Assembly (NCBI GenBank): GCA_900317755.1
Contig: ONHZ01000042.1
Span: 1-41,120, forward strand
From: an uncultured Lachnospiraceae bacterium
GTDB taxonomy: Bacteria; Bacillota; Clostridia; Lachnospirales; Lachnospiraceae
DNA length: 41,120 nt
Reading direction: 5' to 3'
The notes below the pieces were generated by a model. It was not told the origin of the DNA. It did not search any database and worked only from the letters and a program-made list of their open reading frames with translations. The translations under genes were made by a program, and so were the position numbers. Below, piece after piece: positions 7,812-15,628 of this stretch. Numbering within the stretch: the stretch's first letter is position 1; every line of letters begins with the position of its first letter.

Positions 7812-9416
7812 ATGGCAAAAGTATATCTAATAGGCGCCGGTCCTGGCGACAGCGACCTAATCACCCTTCGTGGAAAAAGAATAATTGAAAAAGCAGACTG
7901 CATTATTTATGACAGCCTTATTTCCGATGAGATTCTTGATTTTGCAAAAAAAGATGCTGAGAAAATCTATGTCGGAAAAAGAATGGGGAAGCATTCAGCA
8001 AAGCAGGATGAGATAAACGAAATCTTAATAGATGCAGCGCAGAAATATCATACTGTTGTCCGCTTAAAGGGTGGGGATCCATTTGTCTTCGGTCGCGGTG
8101 GTGAAGAGGTTCGTGCACTGATTGCTCACGGGATTTCCTTTGAGCTAATTCCTGGAATTACTTCTGCTGTCGCAGTTCCGGAGCTTGCCGGCATTCCTGT
8201 GACTGACAGAGGAGTTGCAAGAAGCTTTCATGTTTTTACCGGTCATACAAAGGATTCAGCAAATGACCTTCCATTTGATTTCAATACCCTGACAAAGCTT
8301 AACGGCACACTTATTTTTCTGATGGGGCTTCACAATCTCGGTGTTATCGTAAATGGACTTATTTCCGGTGGAATGTCAGAAGCAACACCATGTGCAGTGA
8401 TTTCAGATGGTGCCTGTGCCTTTACAAAGACTGTCCGAGGAACGCTTTCAGATATAGAGGAAAAAGTAAAGAAATATCAGATTTCTTCACCGGCAATTAT
8501 TGTAATTGGAGAGACGGCAGGATATGTTTTCTTATCAAATATAAGTTATTATTCCGAAGTGACTACTGCAAAATCTAATATCGAATCGTCTTTACTTATT
8601 TCTGATGAAGAAAATACAGAAGAAAAAATTGGTAAGGTTAGCAAGGGTATTCCAGAATTAACAAAAATTGACAGATTAGCCGGCATCGTTGCTACAGAGC
8701 GTTTTGCAGAACGGCTTTCTTCAGAGCTGGAAAAATATGACATTACCCCTGTACATCTCTGCAGGATGGAAGTAGTGGAGCAGCCTGACATTTCAAAGCT
8801 CGATGATATTTTTTCAAATGATGATTTTCAATATGACTGGATTGTCTTCACGAGCCAGAATGCTGTCACGCTTTTCTTTGAAAGAGCTAAAAAAAATAAT
8901 TTTGATTTCAGAAGATTTTCAAAAGCAAAGTTTGCGATTATTGGCACTGGAACTGAAAAAGCCTTGAACGAATATGGCTTTCAGGCTGATCTCGAGCCGG
9001 AAGAATATACCACGGAAATGCTAGCAAAGCTTCTCATGGAAAATGTTTCAGCAACTGAAAAAGTCATGATTCCAAGGGCATTGAGAGGAACAAAAGATTT
9101 CACTGAACGTCTATCCGAAGCAAATATTACATTTGATGAATTTCATATTTACGATGTTTGCGGTAGATTGTATAACGCATCACAGCGTCTGGAAGAACTT
9201 CCATGTATTACCTTTGCGAGCCGTTCCGGCGCAGAAGAATTCTTGTACCTTTGTGAAGAAAATAATATTGAAATCCCAAGAGATATGAAGTTTGTCTGCA
9301 TAGGAAGCGGTGCAGCAGATTTTCTTGAATCAAAAGGCTTTTCTTCTGTCATCACAGCAGATGTACATTCTGCTGAAGGACTTGGTAAAACTGTTGCAGA
9401 AATTTTTACAAAATAA
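7812..9416 (+). CDS. Uroporphyrinogen-III C-methyltransferase / uroporphyrinogen-III synthase fusion (CobA-HemD)
   Basis: Residues 1-245 are the SAM-dependent methyltransferase that makes precorrin-2: VYLIGAGPGDSDLITLRG, VVRLKGGDPFVFGRGGEE and PGITSAVAVPELAGIPVTDRG. Residues about 285-534 are HemD, which closes hydroxymethylbilane to uroporphyrinogen III (ATERFAERLSSELEK, DWIVFTSQNAV, ITFASRSGAEEF). The order of domains means the product of HemD is handed back to the methyltransferase half. CobA-HemD fusions are known in Clostridia. The ATG at 7812 begins exactly where family similarity begins. A TTG at 7761 would add 17 residues without similarity; neither has a clear ribosome binding site. 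The last gene before a strong terminator. Confidence 0.93.
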   Translation: MAKVYLIGAGPGDSDLITLRGKRIIEKADCIIYDSLISDEILDFAKKDAEKIYVGKRMGKHSAKQDEINEILIDAAQKYHTVVRLKGGDPFVFGRGGEEVRALIAHGISFELIPGITSAVAVPELAGIPVTDRGVARSFHVFTGHTKDSANDLPFDFNTLTKLNGTLIFLMGLHNLGVIVNGLISGGMSEATPCAVISDGACAFTKTVRGTLSDIEEKVKKYQISSPAIIVIGETAGYVFLSNISYYSEVTTAKSNIESSLLISDEENTEEKIGKVSKGIPELTKIDRLAGIVATERFAERLSSELEKYDITPVHLCRMEVVEQPDISKLDDIFSNDDFQYDWIVFTSQNAVTLFFERAKKNNFDFRRFSKAKFAIIGTGTEKALNEYGFQADLEPEEYTTEMLAKLLMENVSATEKVMIPRALRGTKDFTERLSEANITFDEFHIYDVCGRLYNASQRLEELPCITFASRSGAEEFLYLCEENNIEIPRDMKFVCIGSGAADFLESKGFSSVITADVHSAEGLGKTVAEIFTK

Positions 9417-9419
9417 AAA

Positions 9420-9447
9420 AGTGATGTCCAAATCGACATCACTCTTT
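9420..9447. terminator. Bidirectional intrinsic terminator between the hem cluster and the PHP gene
   Basis: AGTGATGTC (9420-9428) and GACATCACT (9435-9443) form a perfect nine-pair stem with a six-base loop. CTTTT follows on the forward strand, and an A-rich stretch before it supplies a U-tract on the reverse strand, so it can serve both converging genes. Confidence 0.85.
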
Positions 9448-9491
9448 TGGCATATTGATGAAATTAATTTCAAAATGCAATAACAACGTTA

Positions 9492-10325
9492 TTAATCAAT
9501 AGTAATTTCAATAGGCTTTCTTTCTACAAAAATGTAATACGAATTAAACCCGATTTCTTTCAGCTTTGCCAGCACATTTTTGAAATTCAGTCCGACATGT
9601 TCTGCCTTGTGGGCATCGGCACCCATGGTAATAAGTTTTCCACCCATTTGCTGATAACGCTCAATGATCCTGTAGGAAGGATTCGGCTCATCCAGTCCGC
9701 GGCAGAATGCACCGGTATTTACTTCGAGTGCCTTGTCGTGCTTGATGAGGTAGGAGAGGATAGCATCAATCTTTTCTGCATATTTTTCATAAGGAAGAGC
9801 GCCTTTTTCTGCTCCGTAAACACGCTTGCCATACCTTACGACATAGTCCAAATGCCCAAGTGAGTCAAATTCGTCGAAGGAATTAATGTTTTTAATAATA
9901 GTGTCAAAATATTTATTATAAGCTTCTTCAGGTGTCTTTCCATCGAAATATTCATCGTAATATGGGTCCATTTTGTCAATGAGATGGGTAGAGCCAATCA
10001 CGAAATCGAATGGGTAAGTCTTCAGAATGTCGTGGTAAGCCGATACGAGATGCGGCTGGAGACCGAGTTCAATACCAAAATATACATGGAAATCCGGATT
10101 ATTTTCATACTGTTTTCTTAGCGAAAGAATTTTCTCTGAATATTTCGGCAGGTCAAGCTCCATAAATTCATCCGTATTCTGAATAGGATAATCCATGTCC
10201 ATATGATCAGTAAATGTAATGCCTGAAAGACCTTTCTCAATTGCAGACTCAATCTGTTCTTCCTGTGCAGCTTTTGAATCACCTGAAAAATTCGAATGCA
10301 GGTGGCAGTCGTATAATTTTGTCAT
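9492..10325 (-). CDS. PHP-domain phosphoesterase, histidinol-phosphatase (HisJ/HisK) family
   Basis: The 277-residue product has the metal-binding set of the PHP superfamily: DCHLHSNFSGD, TDHMD, FGIELGL, GSTHLID, LGHLDYVVRYG and GADAHK. Overall similarity is to the HisK type that releases phosphate from histidinol phosphate, but no his genes are nearby, so another phosphoester is possible. A TTG start four codons upstream is possible, but the ATG has GGAG just ahead and is preferred. The gene is alone on this strand, converges with the hem cluster at the shared terminator, and is divergent from gapA. Confidence 0.85.
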   Translation of the reverse strand: MTKLYDCHLHSNFSGDSKAAQEEQIESAIEKGLSGITFTDHMDMDYPIQNTDEFMELDLPKYSEKILSLRKQYENNPDFHVYFGIELGLQPHLVSAYHDILKTYPFDFVIGSTHLIDKMDPYYDEYFDGKTPEEAYNKYFDTIIKNINSFDEFDSLGHLDYVVRYGKRVYGAEKGALPYEKYAEKIDAILSYLIKHDKALEVNTGAFCRGLDEPNPSYRIIERYQQMGGKLITMGADAHKAEHVGLNFKNVLAKLKEIGFNSYYIFVERKPIEITID

Positions 10326-10361
10326 TTTTCGCTCCAATTCATATTATTCATGCAATGTCAT

Positions 10362-10389
10362 ATCATATATCAAAAATTTAGTTTTGCAA
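10362..10389 (-). promoter_or_regulatory. Promoter for the PHP phosphoesterase gene
   Basis: On the reverse strand TTGCAA (10389-10384) is followed after 16 bases by TATGAT (10367-10362), 37 bases upstream of the ATG. It abuts the long palindrome that starts at 10391-10404. Confidence 0.5.
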
Positions 10390-10403
10390 GCATGAGATTA
10401 TTT

Positions 10404-10571
10404 CACAGTTCACACGCCTTCCATTCGTAATTTACGCACACTTCGTGTGCTCTATCACCGCTACGCGGCGAAATTACTCATTGGGAAGGCGTTCCCTGCA
10501 TAGATAGTAAAAAGCAAAATCTCATGCCAGCATGAGATTTGTCGCTTTTTACCATCTATGAGTGAACTGTG
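10404..10571. repeat. Long nested palindrome (multibranched element A) upstream of gapA
   Basis: Almost every base in this 168-base stretch can pair. Outer arms CACAGTTCAC (10404-10413) and GTGAACTGTG (10562-10571) enclose two branches. Branch 1 pairs ACGCCTTCC (10414-10422) with GGAAGGCGT (10484-10492), then GTAATTT (10427-10433) with AAATTAC (10471-10477), with hairpins at 10436-10450 and 10458-10468 inside. Branch 2 pairs 10499-10515 with 10544-10560 (16 of 17) and AAATCTCATG (10517-10526) with CATGAGATTT (10531-10540). The one mismatch in branch 2 would be a G-U pair if the reverse strand is transcribed. It could be a structured RNA or a dispersed repeat. The rest of the 382-base gap holds the PHP and gapA promoters and no gene. 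Confidence 0.7.
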
Positions 10572-10617
10572 TAGGCAATATTTGACAGAAAATTAACAAA
10601 TTTTTTCCATGTATGTC

Positions 10618-10646
10618 TTGAAAAACAAAGCGAAGTTAGTTATTAT
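10618..10646 (+). promoter_or_regulatory. Promoter of gapA
   Basis: TTGAAA (10618-10623), 17 bases, TATTAT (10641-10646). Transcription should begin near 10653, giving a leader of about 55 bases with a hairpin and a consensus ribosome binding site. Confidence 0.55.
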
Positions 10647-10657
10647 ATTGAGCGTTG

Positions 10658-10674
10658 TGAGATATTTTATCTCA
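10658..10674 (+). other. Hairpin at the 5' end of the gapA mRNA
   Basis: TGAGATA (10658-10664) and TATCTCA (10668-10674) form a seven-pair stem with a three-base loop a few bases from the predicted transcript start. Such 5' hairpins often protect abundant mRNAs from decay; that role is inferred. Confidence 0.4.
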
Positions 10675-10707
10675 AAGTTTTAATTTTTTCATAGGAGGAA
10701 ATCAAAA

Positions 10708-11712
10708 ATGGCAGTTAAAGTTGCTATCAATGGTTTCGGTCGTATCGGCCGTCTCGCTTTCCGTCAGATGTTCAATGCTGAAGGATACGAAGTAGTTGCA
10801 ATCAATGATCTTACAAGCCCTGAGATGCTTGCATACCTTCTTAAGTATGACACAACTCATGGCCGTTATCCTGGAAAGGTAGAGGCTGGTGAAGGCTCTA
10901 TCACAGTTGACGGTAAGACAATCAAGATCTATGCTGAGAAGGATGCTGCAAATCTTCCTTGGGGTGAGCTTGGTGTTGACGTTGTTCTTGAGTGCACAGG
11001 TTTCTACTGCTCAAAGGATAAGTCAATGGCTCATATCAATGCTGGCGCTAAGAAGGTTGTTATTTCTGCACCTGCAGGCAAGGACTTAAAGACTATCGTA
11101 TTCAACGTAAACCATACAACACTTACAAAGGATGATCAGATCATTTCTGCAGCTTCCTGCACAACAAACTGCCTCGCTCCTATGGCTAAGGCTCTTAACG
11201 ATCTTGCTCCTGTAAAGAGTGGTTTCATGACAACAATCCACGCATTCACAGGTGATCAGATGATCCTTGATGGACCTCAGAGAAAGGGCAACCTTCGTCG
11301 TTCTAGAGCAGGTGCTCTTAACATTACTCCTACATCTTCAGGTGCTGCAAAGGCAATCGGTCTTGTTATCCCTGAACTTGATGGCAAGCTCAATGGTGCT
11401 GCACAGCGTGTTCCTGTAGGTACAGGTTCTACAACAATCCTTGACGCAGTAGTTACTGGTAAGGTTACAGCTGATGAGATCAACGCAAAGATGAAGTCTG
11501 CTGAGACAGAGTCTTTCGAATACAACACAGATGAAATCGTTTCTTCAGATATCATCAACTCAACAGCAGGTTCAATCTTCGATGCTACTCAGACAAAGGT
11601 TCTTCCTTGCGGAGATGACACATTAGTTCAGGTAGTTTCATGGTACGACAATGAGAATTCTTATACTTCTCAGATGGTTCGTACAATCAAGTACTTCGCT
11701 GAGCTTGGTTGA
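10708..11712 (+). CDS. gapA: Glyceraldehyde-3-phosphate dehydrogenase, NAD-dependent, type I
   Basis: Converts glyceraldehyde 3-phosphate, phosphate and NAD to 1,3-bisphosphoglycerate in glycolysis. The N-terminal GFGRIGR (9-15) binds NAD, and Asp34 fits NAD rather than NADP use. [10 protein letters not shown] carries the catalytic Cys151, and His178 is in [10 protein letters not shown]. Length is 334 residues, as usual. AGGAGG lies nine bases before the ATG. The gene draws on a narrow set of codons (many GCT, GTT, AAG, ACA), as expected for a highly expressed gene. A strong hairpin separates it from pgk. Confidence 0.97.
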   Translation: MAVKVAINGFGRIGRLAFRQMFNAEGYEVVAINDLTSPEMLAYLLKYDTTHGRYPGKVEAGEGSITVDGKTIKIYAEKDAANLPWGELGVDVVLECTGFYCSKDKSMAHINAGAKKVVISAPAGKDLKTIVFNVNHTTLTKDDQIISAASCTTNCLAPMAKALNDLAPVKSGFMTTIHAFTGDQMILDGPQRKGNLRRSRAGALNITPTSSGAAKAIGLVIPELDGKLNGAAQRVPVGTGSTTILDAVVTGKVTADEINAKMKSAETESFEYNTDEIVSSDIINSTAGSIFDATQTKVLPCGDDTLVQVVSWYDNENSYTSQMVRTIKYFAELG

Positions 11713-11746
11713 TTTGACCAATATCTAATATAAATTAGACCTAATG

Positions 11747-11786
11747 CGGGGTCCGGTCTTTAAGGACCGGGCTCCGTTTTGATTTT
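11747..11786 (+). terminator. GC-rich intrinsic terminator or attenuator between gapA and pgk
   Basis: CGGGGTCCGGTC (11747-11758) and GACCGGGCTCCG (11765-11776) form a twelve-pair stem with two G-U pairs, followed by TTTTGATTTT. No separate pgk promoter is obvious, so partial read-through is likely, which would set a high gapA to pgk ratio. Confidence 0.75.
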
Positions 11787-11802
11787 ATGAAAGGATTCCA
11801 AA

Positions 11803-13020
11803 ATGGGATTAAATAAAAAGACAGTTGACGACATTGATGTCAAGGGCAAGAGAGTCCTTTGCAGATGTGATTTCAACGTACCGATCGTAAACGGCAAGAT
11901 TACAGACGAGAACAGACTTACAGCTGCTCTTCCTACTATTAAGAAATTAATTAATGATGGTGGAAAGATCATCCTTTGCAGCCACCTTGGAAAGGTAAAG
12001 ACAGAGGAAGACAAGAAGACAAAGACATTAGCTCCAGTTGCAGCTCGTCTTTCAGAGCTTCTCGGTAAGGAAGTTAAATTCGTTGCTGATCCTGAAGTTG
12101 TTGGACCTAATGTAAAGGCAGCAGTTGATGCTATGCAGGATGGTGATGTTATCCTTCTTGAGAACACAAGATTCAGAAGCGAAGAAACCAAGAACGGCGA
12201 TGAATTCTCAAAGGATCTTGCATCTATCGCTGATGTATTCGTAAACGATGCATTTGGTACAGCACATCGTGCTCACTGCTCAAATGTTGGTGTTACAAAG
12301 TATATTCAGGGTCCTCACGTTGTTGGTTACCTTATGCAGAAGGAAATCAACTTCCTTGGAAATGCAGTTGAGACTCCTGTACGTCCATTCGTAGCCATCC
12401 TTGGCGGCGCTAAGGTAGCTGATAAGCTTAATGTAATTAACAACCTTCTTGAGAAGTGCGATACACTGATCATCGGCGGCGGCATGGCTTATACATTCCT
12501 TAAGTCTGAAGGCAAGGAAGTTGGTAAGTCACTTGTTGATGACAGCAAGCTCGATTACTGCAAGGAAATGATGGACAAAGCTAAGTCACTTGGCAAGAAG
12601 CTTCTTCTTCCAGTTGATACAGTTACTGTTGCACAGTTCCCTGATCCTATTGACGGTCCTGTTGAAGTTGAGACTTATGATGTTGATTCAATCCCAGCTG
12701 AACGCGAGGGCGTTGATATCGGACCTAAGACAATTGAGCTCTTCTCAAATGAAGTAAAGAACGCAAAGACAGTCGTTTGGAACGGACCTATGGGCGTATT
12801 CGAGAACCCTGTACTTGCAGCTGGCACTAAGGCAGTTGCAAAGGCTCTTTCAGAGACAGACGCAACTACAATCATCGGCGGCGGTGATTCAGCAGCTGCT
12901 GTTAACCAGCTTGGCTACGGCGACAAGATGAGCCACATCTCAACAGGCGGCGGCGCATCACTTGAATTCCTTGAAGGCAAGGAGCTTCCAGGTGTCGCAG
13001 CAGCAGACGACAAGGACTGA
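11803..13020 (+). CDS. pgk: Phosphoglycerate kinase
   Basis: Makes ATP from 1,3-bisphosphoglycerate and ADP. The N-terminal signature [21 protein letters not shown] (substrate arginine and aspartate) is near residues 18-38. [52 protein letters not shown] and the C-terminal [13 protein letters not shown] follow in family order. Length is 405 residues, slightly over the usual 390-400. AAAGGA lies seven bases before the ATG. Between this gene and tpiA lies a 229-base gap filled by a long palindrome. Confidence 0.97.
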   Translation: MGLNKKTVDDIDVKGKRVLCRCDFNVPIVNGKITDENRLTAALPTIKKLINDGGKIILCSHLGKVKTEEDKKTKTLAPVAARLSELLGKEVKFVADPEVVGPNVKAAVDAMQDGDVILLENTRFRSEETKNGDEFSKDLASIADVFVNDAFGTAHRAHCSNVGVTKYIQGPHVVGYLMQKEINFLGNAVETPVRPFVAILGGAKVADKLNVINNLLEKCDTLIIGGGMAYTFLKSEGKEVGKSLVDDSKLDYCKEMMDKAKSLGKKLLLPVDTVTVAQFPDPIDGPVEVETYDVDSIPAEREGVDIGPKTIELFSNEVKNAKTVVWNGPMGVFENPVLAAGTKAVAKALSETDATTIIGGGDSAAAVNQLGYGDKMSHISTGGGASLEFLEGKELPGVAAADDKD

Positions 13021-13069
13021 TCGTAGAGACATAGTACATTTATTTGTATTTTTAGCATTCGAGCGCGAG

Positions 13070-13211
13070 CACGGCAATACTGTCTCACAGCACGCATGGA
13101 TTTTACTCGTCACTTAATGAGTGCAAGCCGATAGGTGAAGCACGAATTTACGTGACGCGAGCAAAAATCCATGAGGCGCGAGACGACGTGCGAGAGACAG
13201 TATTGTCCGTG
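13070..13211. repeat. Long nested palindrome (element B) between pgk and tpiA
   Basis: Arms pair in register across 142 bases: 13070-13086 with 13194-13211 (CACGGCAATACTGTCTC and its complement, one bulge), GCACG (13090-13094) with CGTGC (13187-13191), CATGGATTTT (13095-13104) with AAAATCCATG (13164-13173), GTCAC (13109-13113) with GTGAC (13152-13156), and GTGC with GCAC at the tip (13121-13124, 13140-13143). The tip shares ordered short blocks (AATGAGT, GCCG, GTGA, AGCAC, CGAA, TTACG) with the reverse complement of element A, so the two may belong to one dispersed family. No gene or T-tract terminator is seen here. Confidence 0.65.
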
Positions 13212-13249
13212 CGGGAGCGACAAAGTATAGGAAAGGTTAATAAATAATT

Positions 13250-13999
13250 ATGTCACGTAGAAAAATTATCGCAGGCAACTGGAAGATGAACGAGACTCCT
13301 TCAGAAGCCGTTGAACTTGTTAAGACGCTCATCCCTCTTGTAAAGACAGACGACGCTGACGTCGTATTCTGCGTACCTGCCATTGACATTATCCCTGTAG
13401 TTGAGGCTACAAACGGCACAAACATCGAAGTAGGCGCTGAGAACCTTTACTTCGAAGAGAAGGGTGCATACACAGGCGAGATTTCAGCAAACATGCTTAC
13501 TGATGCCGGTGTTAAATATGTCATCATCGGACATTCAGAGAGAAGAGAATATTTCGCAGAGACAGATGAAACTGTAAATAAGAAGGTTCTTAAGGCTTTC
13601 GAACATGGCCTTACACCTATCATCTGCTGCGGCGAGACGCTTACACAGAGGAAGCAGGGCATCTATATCGACTGGATCAGAATGCAGATCAAGATCGCAT
13701 TCCAGAATGTCACAGCAGATCAGGCTAAGACAGCCGTCATCGCTTACGAACCAATCTGGGCGATCGGAACAGGCGAGACAGCTACATCTGACCAGGCTGA
13801 GGAAGTCTGCGGCGCCATCCGTCAGTGCATCAAGGAAATCTATGATGAAGCTACAGCTGAATCCATCCGTATCCAGTACGGCGGCTCTGTAAAGCCAGGC
13901 AACGCAAAGGAATTATTTGCAAAGCCTGATATCGACGGCGGTCTTGTCGGCGGTGCTTCACTTAAGGCTGATTTCGGTGGAATCGTTAATTATCAGTAA
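13250..13999 (+). CDS. tpiA: Triosephosphate isomerase
   Basis: Interconverts dihydroxyacetone phosphate and glyceraldehyde 3-phosphate. AGNWKMN places Asn10 and Lys12 in the active site. IIGHSERR holds the catalytic His95, and [11 protein letters not shown] the catalytic base Glu167. The C-terminal [10 protein letters not shown] and [10 protein letters not shown] bind phosphate. Length of 249 residues is typical. GAAAGG lies about 13 bases from the ATG, longer than usual. No clear promoter is visible between the palindrome and the start, so it is probably read from upstream. A strong terminator follows. Confidence 0.97.
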   Translation: MSRRKIIAGNWKMNETPSEAVELVKTLIPLVKTDDADVVFCVPAIDIIPVVEATNGTNIEVGAENLYFEEKGAYTGEISANMLTDAGVKYVIIGHSERREYFAETDETVNKKVLKAFEHGLTPIICCGETLTQRKQGIYIDWIRMQIKIAFQNVTADQAKTAVIAYEPIWAIGTGETATSDQAEEVCGAIRQCIKEIYDEATAESIRIQYGGSVKPGNAKELFAKPDIDGGLVGGASLKADFGGIVNYQ

Positions 14000-14023
14000 G
14001 CCGAGCGTAAAAACGCATTAGAT

Positions 14024-14060
14024 AATAAGAGGAAGTCAACGTGGCTTCCTCTTATTTTAT
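14024..14060 (+). terminator. Intrinsic terminator after tpiA
   Basis: AATAAGAGGAAG (14024-14035) and CTTCCTCTTATT (14045-14056) form a perfect twelve-pair stem, followed by TT and A-flanked U-rich sequence. A smaller GCGT-AAAA-ACGC hairpin precedes it at 14005-14016. Confidence 0.85.
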
Positions 14061-14112
14061 GTAAAAAAATCCTAAATTTGACGTGATTTTATAATTATTT
14101 CTGTTAACAAAT

Positions 14113-14144
14113 TTTTTGCGCAAAAATTTTGGATATGCTATAAT
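14113..14144 (+). promoter_or_regulatory. Promoter with palindromic operator-like box for the capA-like gene
   Basis: TTGCGC (14116-14121), 17 bases, then an extended -10 TGCTATAAT ending in TATAAT at 14139-14144. The perfect palindrome TTTTTGCGCAAAAA (14113-14126) covers the -35 box and is a candidate repressor site. Upstream, TTAACAAATTTTTT (14104-14117) is identical to 10593-10606 upstream of gapA. Confidence 0.6.
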
Positions 14145-14183
14145 TCATCGTCGTATGTTTTTTAGTGATTTTGGGACATTTTA

Positions 14184-15617
14184 ATGACGAAATATAAAAT
14201 TACAATTTTCATACTTTCCTGTATTTCAGTCTGTCTCATTATCTTTTTAATTTTTTTCAATAGCAAAACATTTAATAGAGCAATAGAAAGCGATGCGATG
14301 GATTCTGATTCGAGTATTTCTGTCGCCACGAAGAATGAAAATAGCGATGGAAATGGCAGCGCAGATGATGCTCTTTTTGATGAATATGAAACGATCCTTA
14401 CAAAATCGTCAAAGGATTTTATTGGCAATGAAAATGTAGATGAAAGCTTTCTTTCCTGGGTAGTTTCTACTTATGGTCAGAAAGTAATCGATGATATTTA
14501 TGCCCAGAATGAGTTTTCAGATCCGGAGATATGGTTTCAGGAGACAGGAAAGACCATACATGTCCTCTACAGCGAATACTGTATATCAACAGGTCTTGAT
14601 TATCCCGATGTTTCAACCTATCAGACTGCACATGTAAATGATGACGGCTCCTGTACATTATTATTTTCTGGCGACCTTTCTATGGCAGATGATATTGCCA
14701 CCACCACTTACATGCTTGAGCAGCCGGATAAACTGAAGGGATGCTTTTCGAGTGATCTTCTTCAGAAGATGCTTGATGCAGATGTATTTGTAATTAATAA
14801 CGAATTTGCTTATACTACGAGAGGTACGCCAATACCGGGAAAGGCATTTACCTTCCGTGGAAATCCTGAGAATGCAAAGTATTTGAAGGATATCGGGGTA
14901 GATGTTGTCAGCCTTGCGAATAATCATGTATTTGATTATGGTGTTGACGGAATCATGGATACTTTTGCGACGCTTGATTCTGTAGGGATGCCATATGTCG
15001 GGGCAGGAAAGAATATTGAAGAAGCAGAGAAACCTGTTTATTTTATAGCAGGCGGGCGGAAGATTGCGCTTGTCGCTGCCACACAGATTGAGCGGTCATA
15101 TAATTACACGAAAGAAGCTACAGATACGACTCCGGGAGTGCTAAAGACGCTTGATCCGGAAAAATATATTTCTGTGATTTCTGATGCAAAAAAGAATTCA
15201 GATATTGTGATTGCAATCGTCCACTGGGGTACCGAAGGAAATTCGTATTATGGGACTGACCAGACCGTACTTGCAAAAAAGTATATTGACGCTGGTGCAG
15301 ATGCTGTTATTGGCGGACACACACATTGCTTACAGGGTATTGAAATTATAGATGATATTCCTGTATACTACAGTCTTGGAAATTTCTGGTTTTCATCGAC
15401 AATGAATATGCCAGCAGGATATGATACCGGGCTTGCTGAGTTAAAGATAAATAATGATGGAACCATTACGCCATCATTTATTCCCTGTCATTTTTCAAAT
15501 GGCATTACAAGTCTGGTGACAGATGAGGAACAGAAGGCTGCAATATTCCAGAAAATTGAAAAATATTCCAACACTACAGAAATAGATGATTCAGGAACTA
15601 TTAAGAAGAAAGGTTAG
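14184..15617 (+). CDS. CapA-family (PgsA-like) metallophosphatase-fold protein, membrane anchored
   Basis: The 477-residue product has a hydrophobic N-terminus (about 5-25, ITIFILSCISVCLIIFLIFF) acting as signal anchor. An acidic, low-similarity region runs to about 150. A CapA/PgsA metallophosphatase domain starts at LLFSGDLSMADD and has NNEFAYTTRG, VVSLANNHVFDYG, IVHWGTEGN, ADAVIGGHTHCLQG and VYYSLGNFWFSS in order. Family members take part in poly-gamma-glutamate capsule synthesis or act as secreted phosphoesterases. No capB or capC genes are nearby, so capsule synthesis is not supported by context. It has its own promoter and may carry transcription into gpmI, 11 bases on. Confidence 0.85.
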   Translation: MTKYKITIFILSCISVCLIIFLIFFNSKTFNRAIESDAMDSDSSISVATKNENSDGNGSADDALFDEYETILTKSSKDFIGNENVDESFLSWVVSTYGQKVIDDIYAQNEFSDPEIWFQETGKTIHVLYSEYCISTGLDYPDVSTYQTAHVNDDGSCTLLFSGDLSMADDIATTTYMLEQPDKLKGCFSSDLLQKMLDADVFVINNEFAYTTRGTPIPGKAFTFRGNPENAKYLKDIGVDVVSLANNHVFDYGVDGIMDTFATLDSVGMPYVGAGKNIEEAEKPVYFIAGGRKIALVAATQIERSYNYTKEATDTTPGVLKTLDPEKYISVISDAKKNSDIVIAIVHWGTEGNSYYGTDQTVLAKKYIDAGADAVIGGHTHCLQGIEIIDDIPVYYSLGNFWFSSTMNMPAGYDTGLAELKINNDGTITPSFIPCHFSNGITSLVTDEEQKAAIFQKIEKYSNTTEIDDSGTIKKKG

Positions 15618-15628
15618 GTAAAAAAGAA

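Noticed and set aside
10404-10571. Nested repeats as a CRISPR array
   Set aside because: The repeats are inverted and nested, with no equal-length direct repeats or spacers, and no cas genes are present.
10582-10610. TTGACA upstream of gapA as the main -35 box
   Set aside because: No acceptable -10 lies 16-18 bases downstream; TTGAAA-17-TATTAT at 10618-10646 is better.
11277-11558. Long reverse-strand reading frames inside gapA, pgk, gpmI, ffh and the FliK-like gene
   Set aside because: They follow the codon bias of the real gene on the other strand, have no ribosome binding sites and no recognisable domains.
11714-11735. TTGACC plus TATAAA after gapA as a pgk promoter
   Set aside because: Spacing is only about nine bases, too short for sigma-A, and it lies before the terminator.
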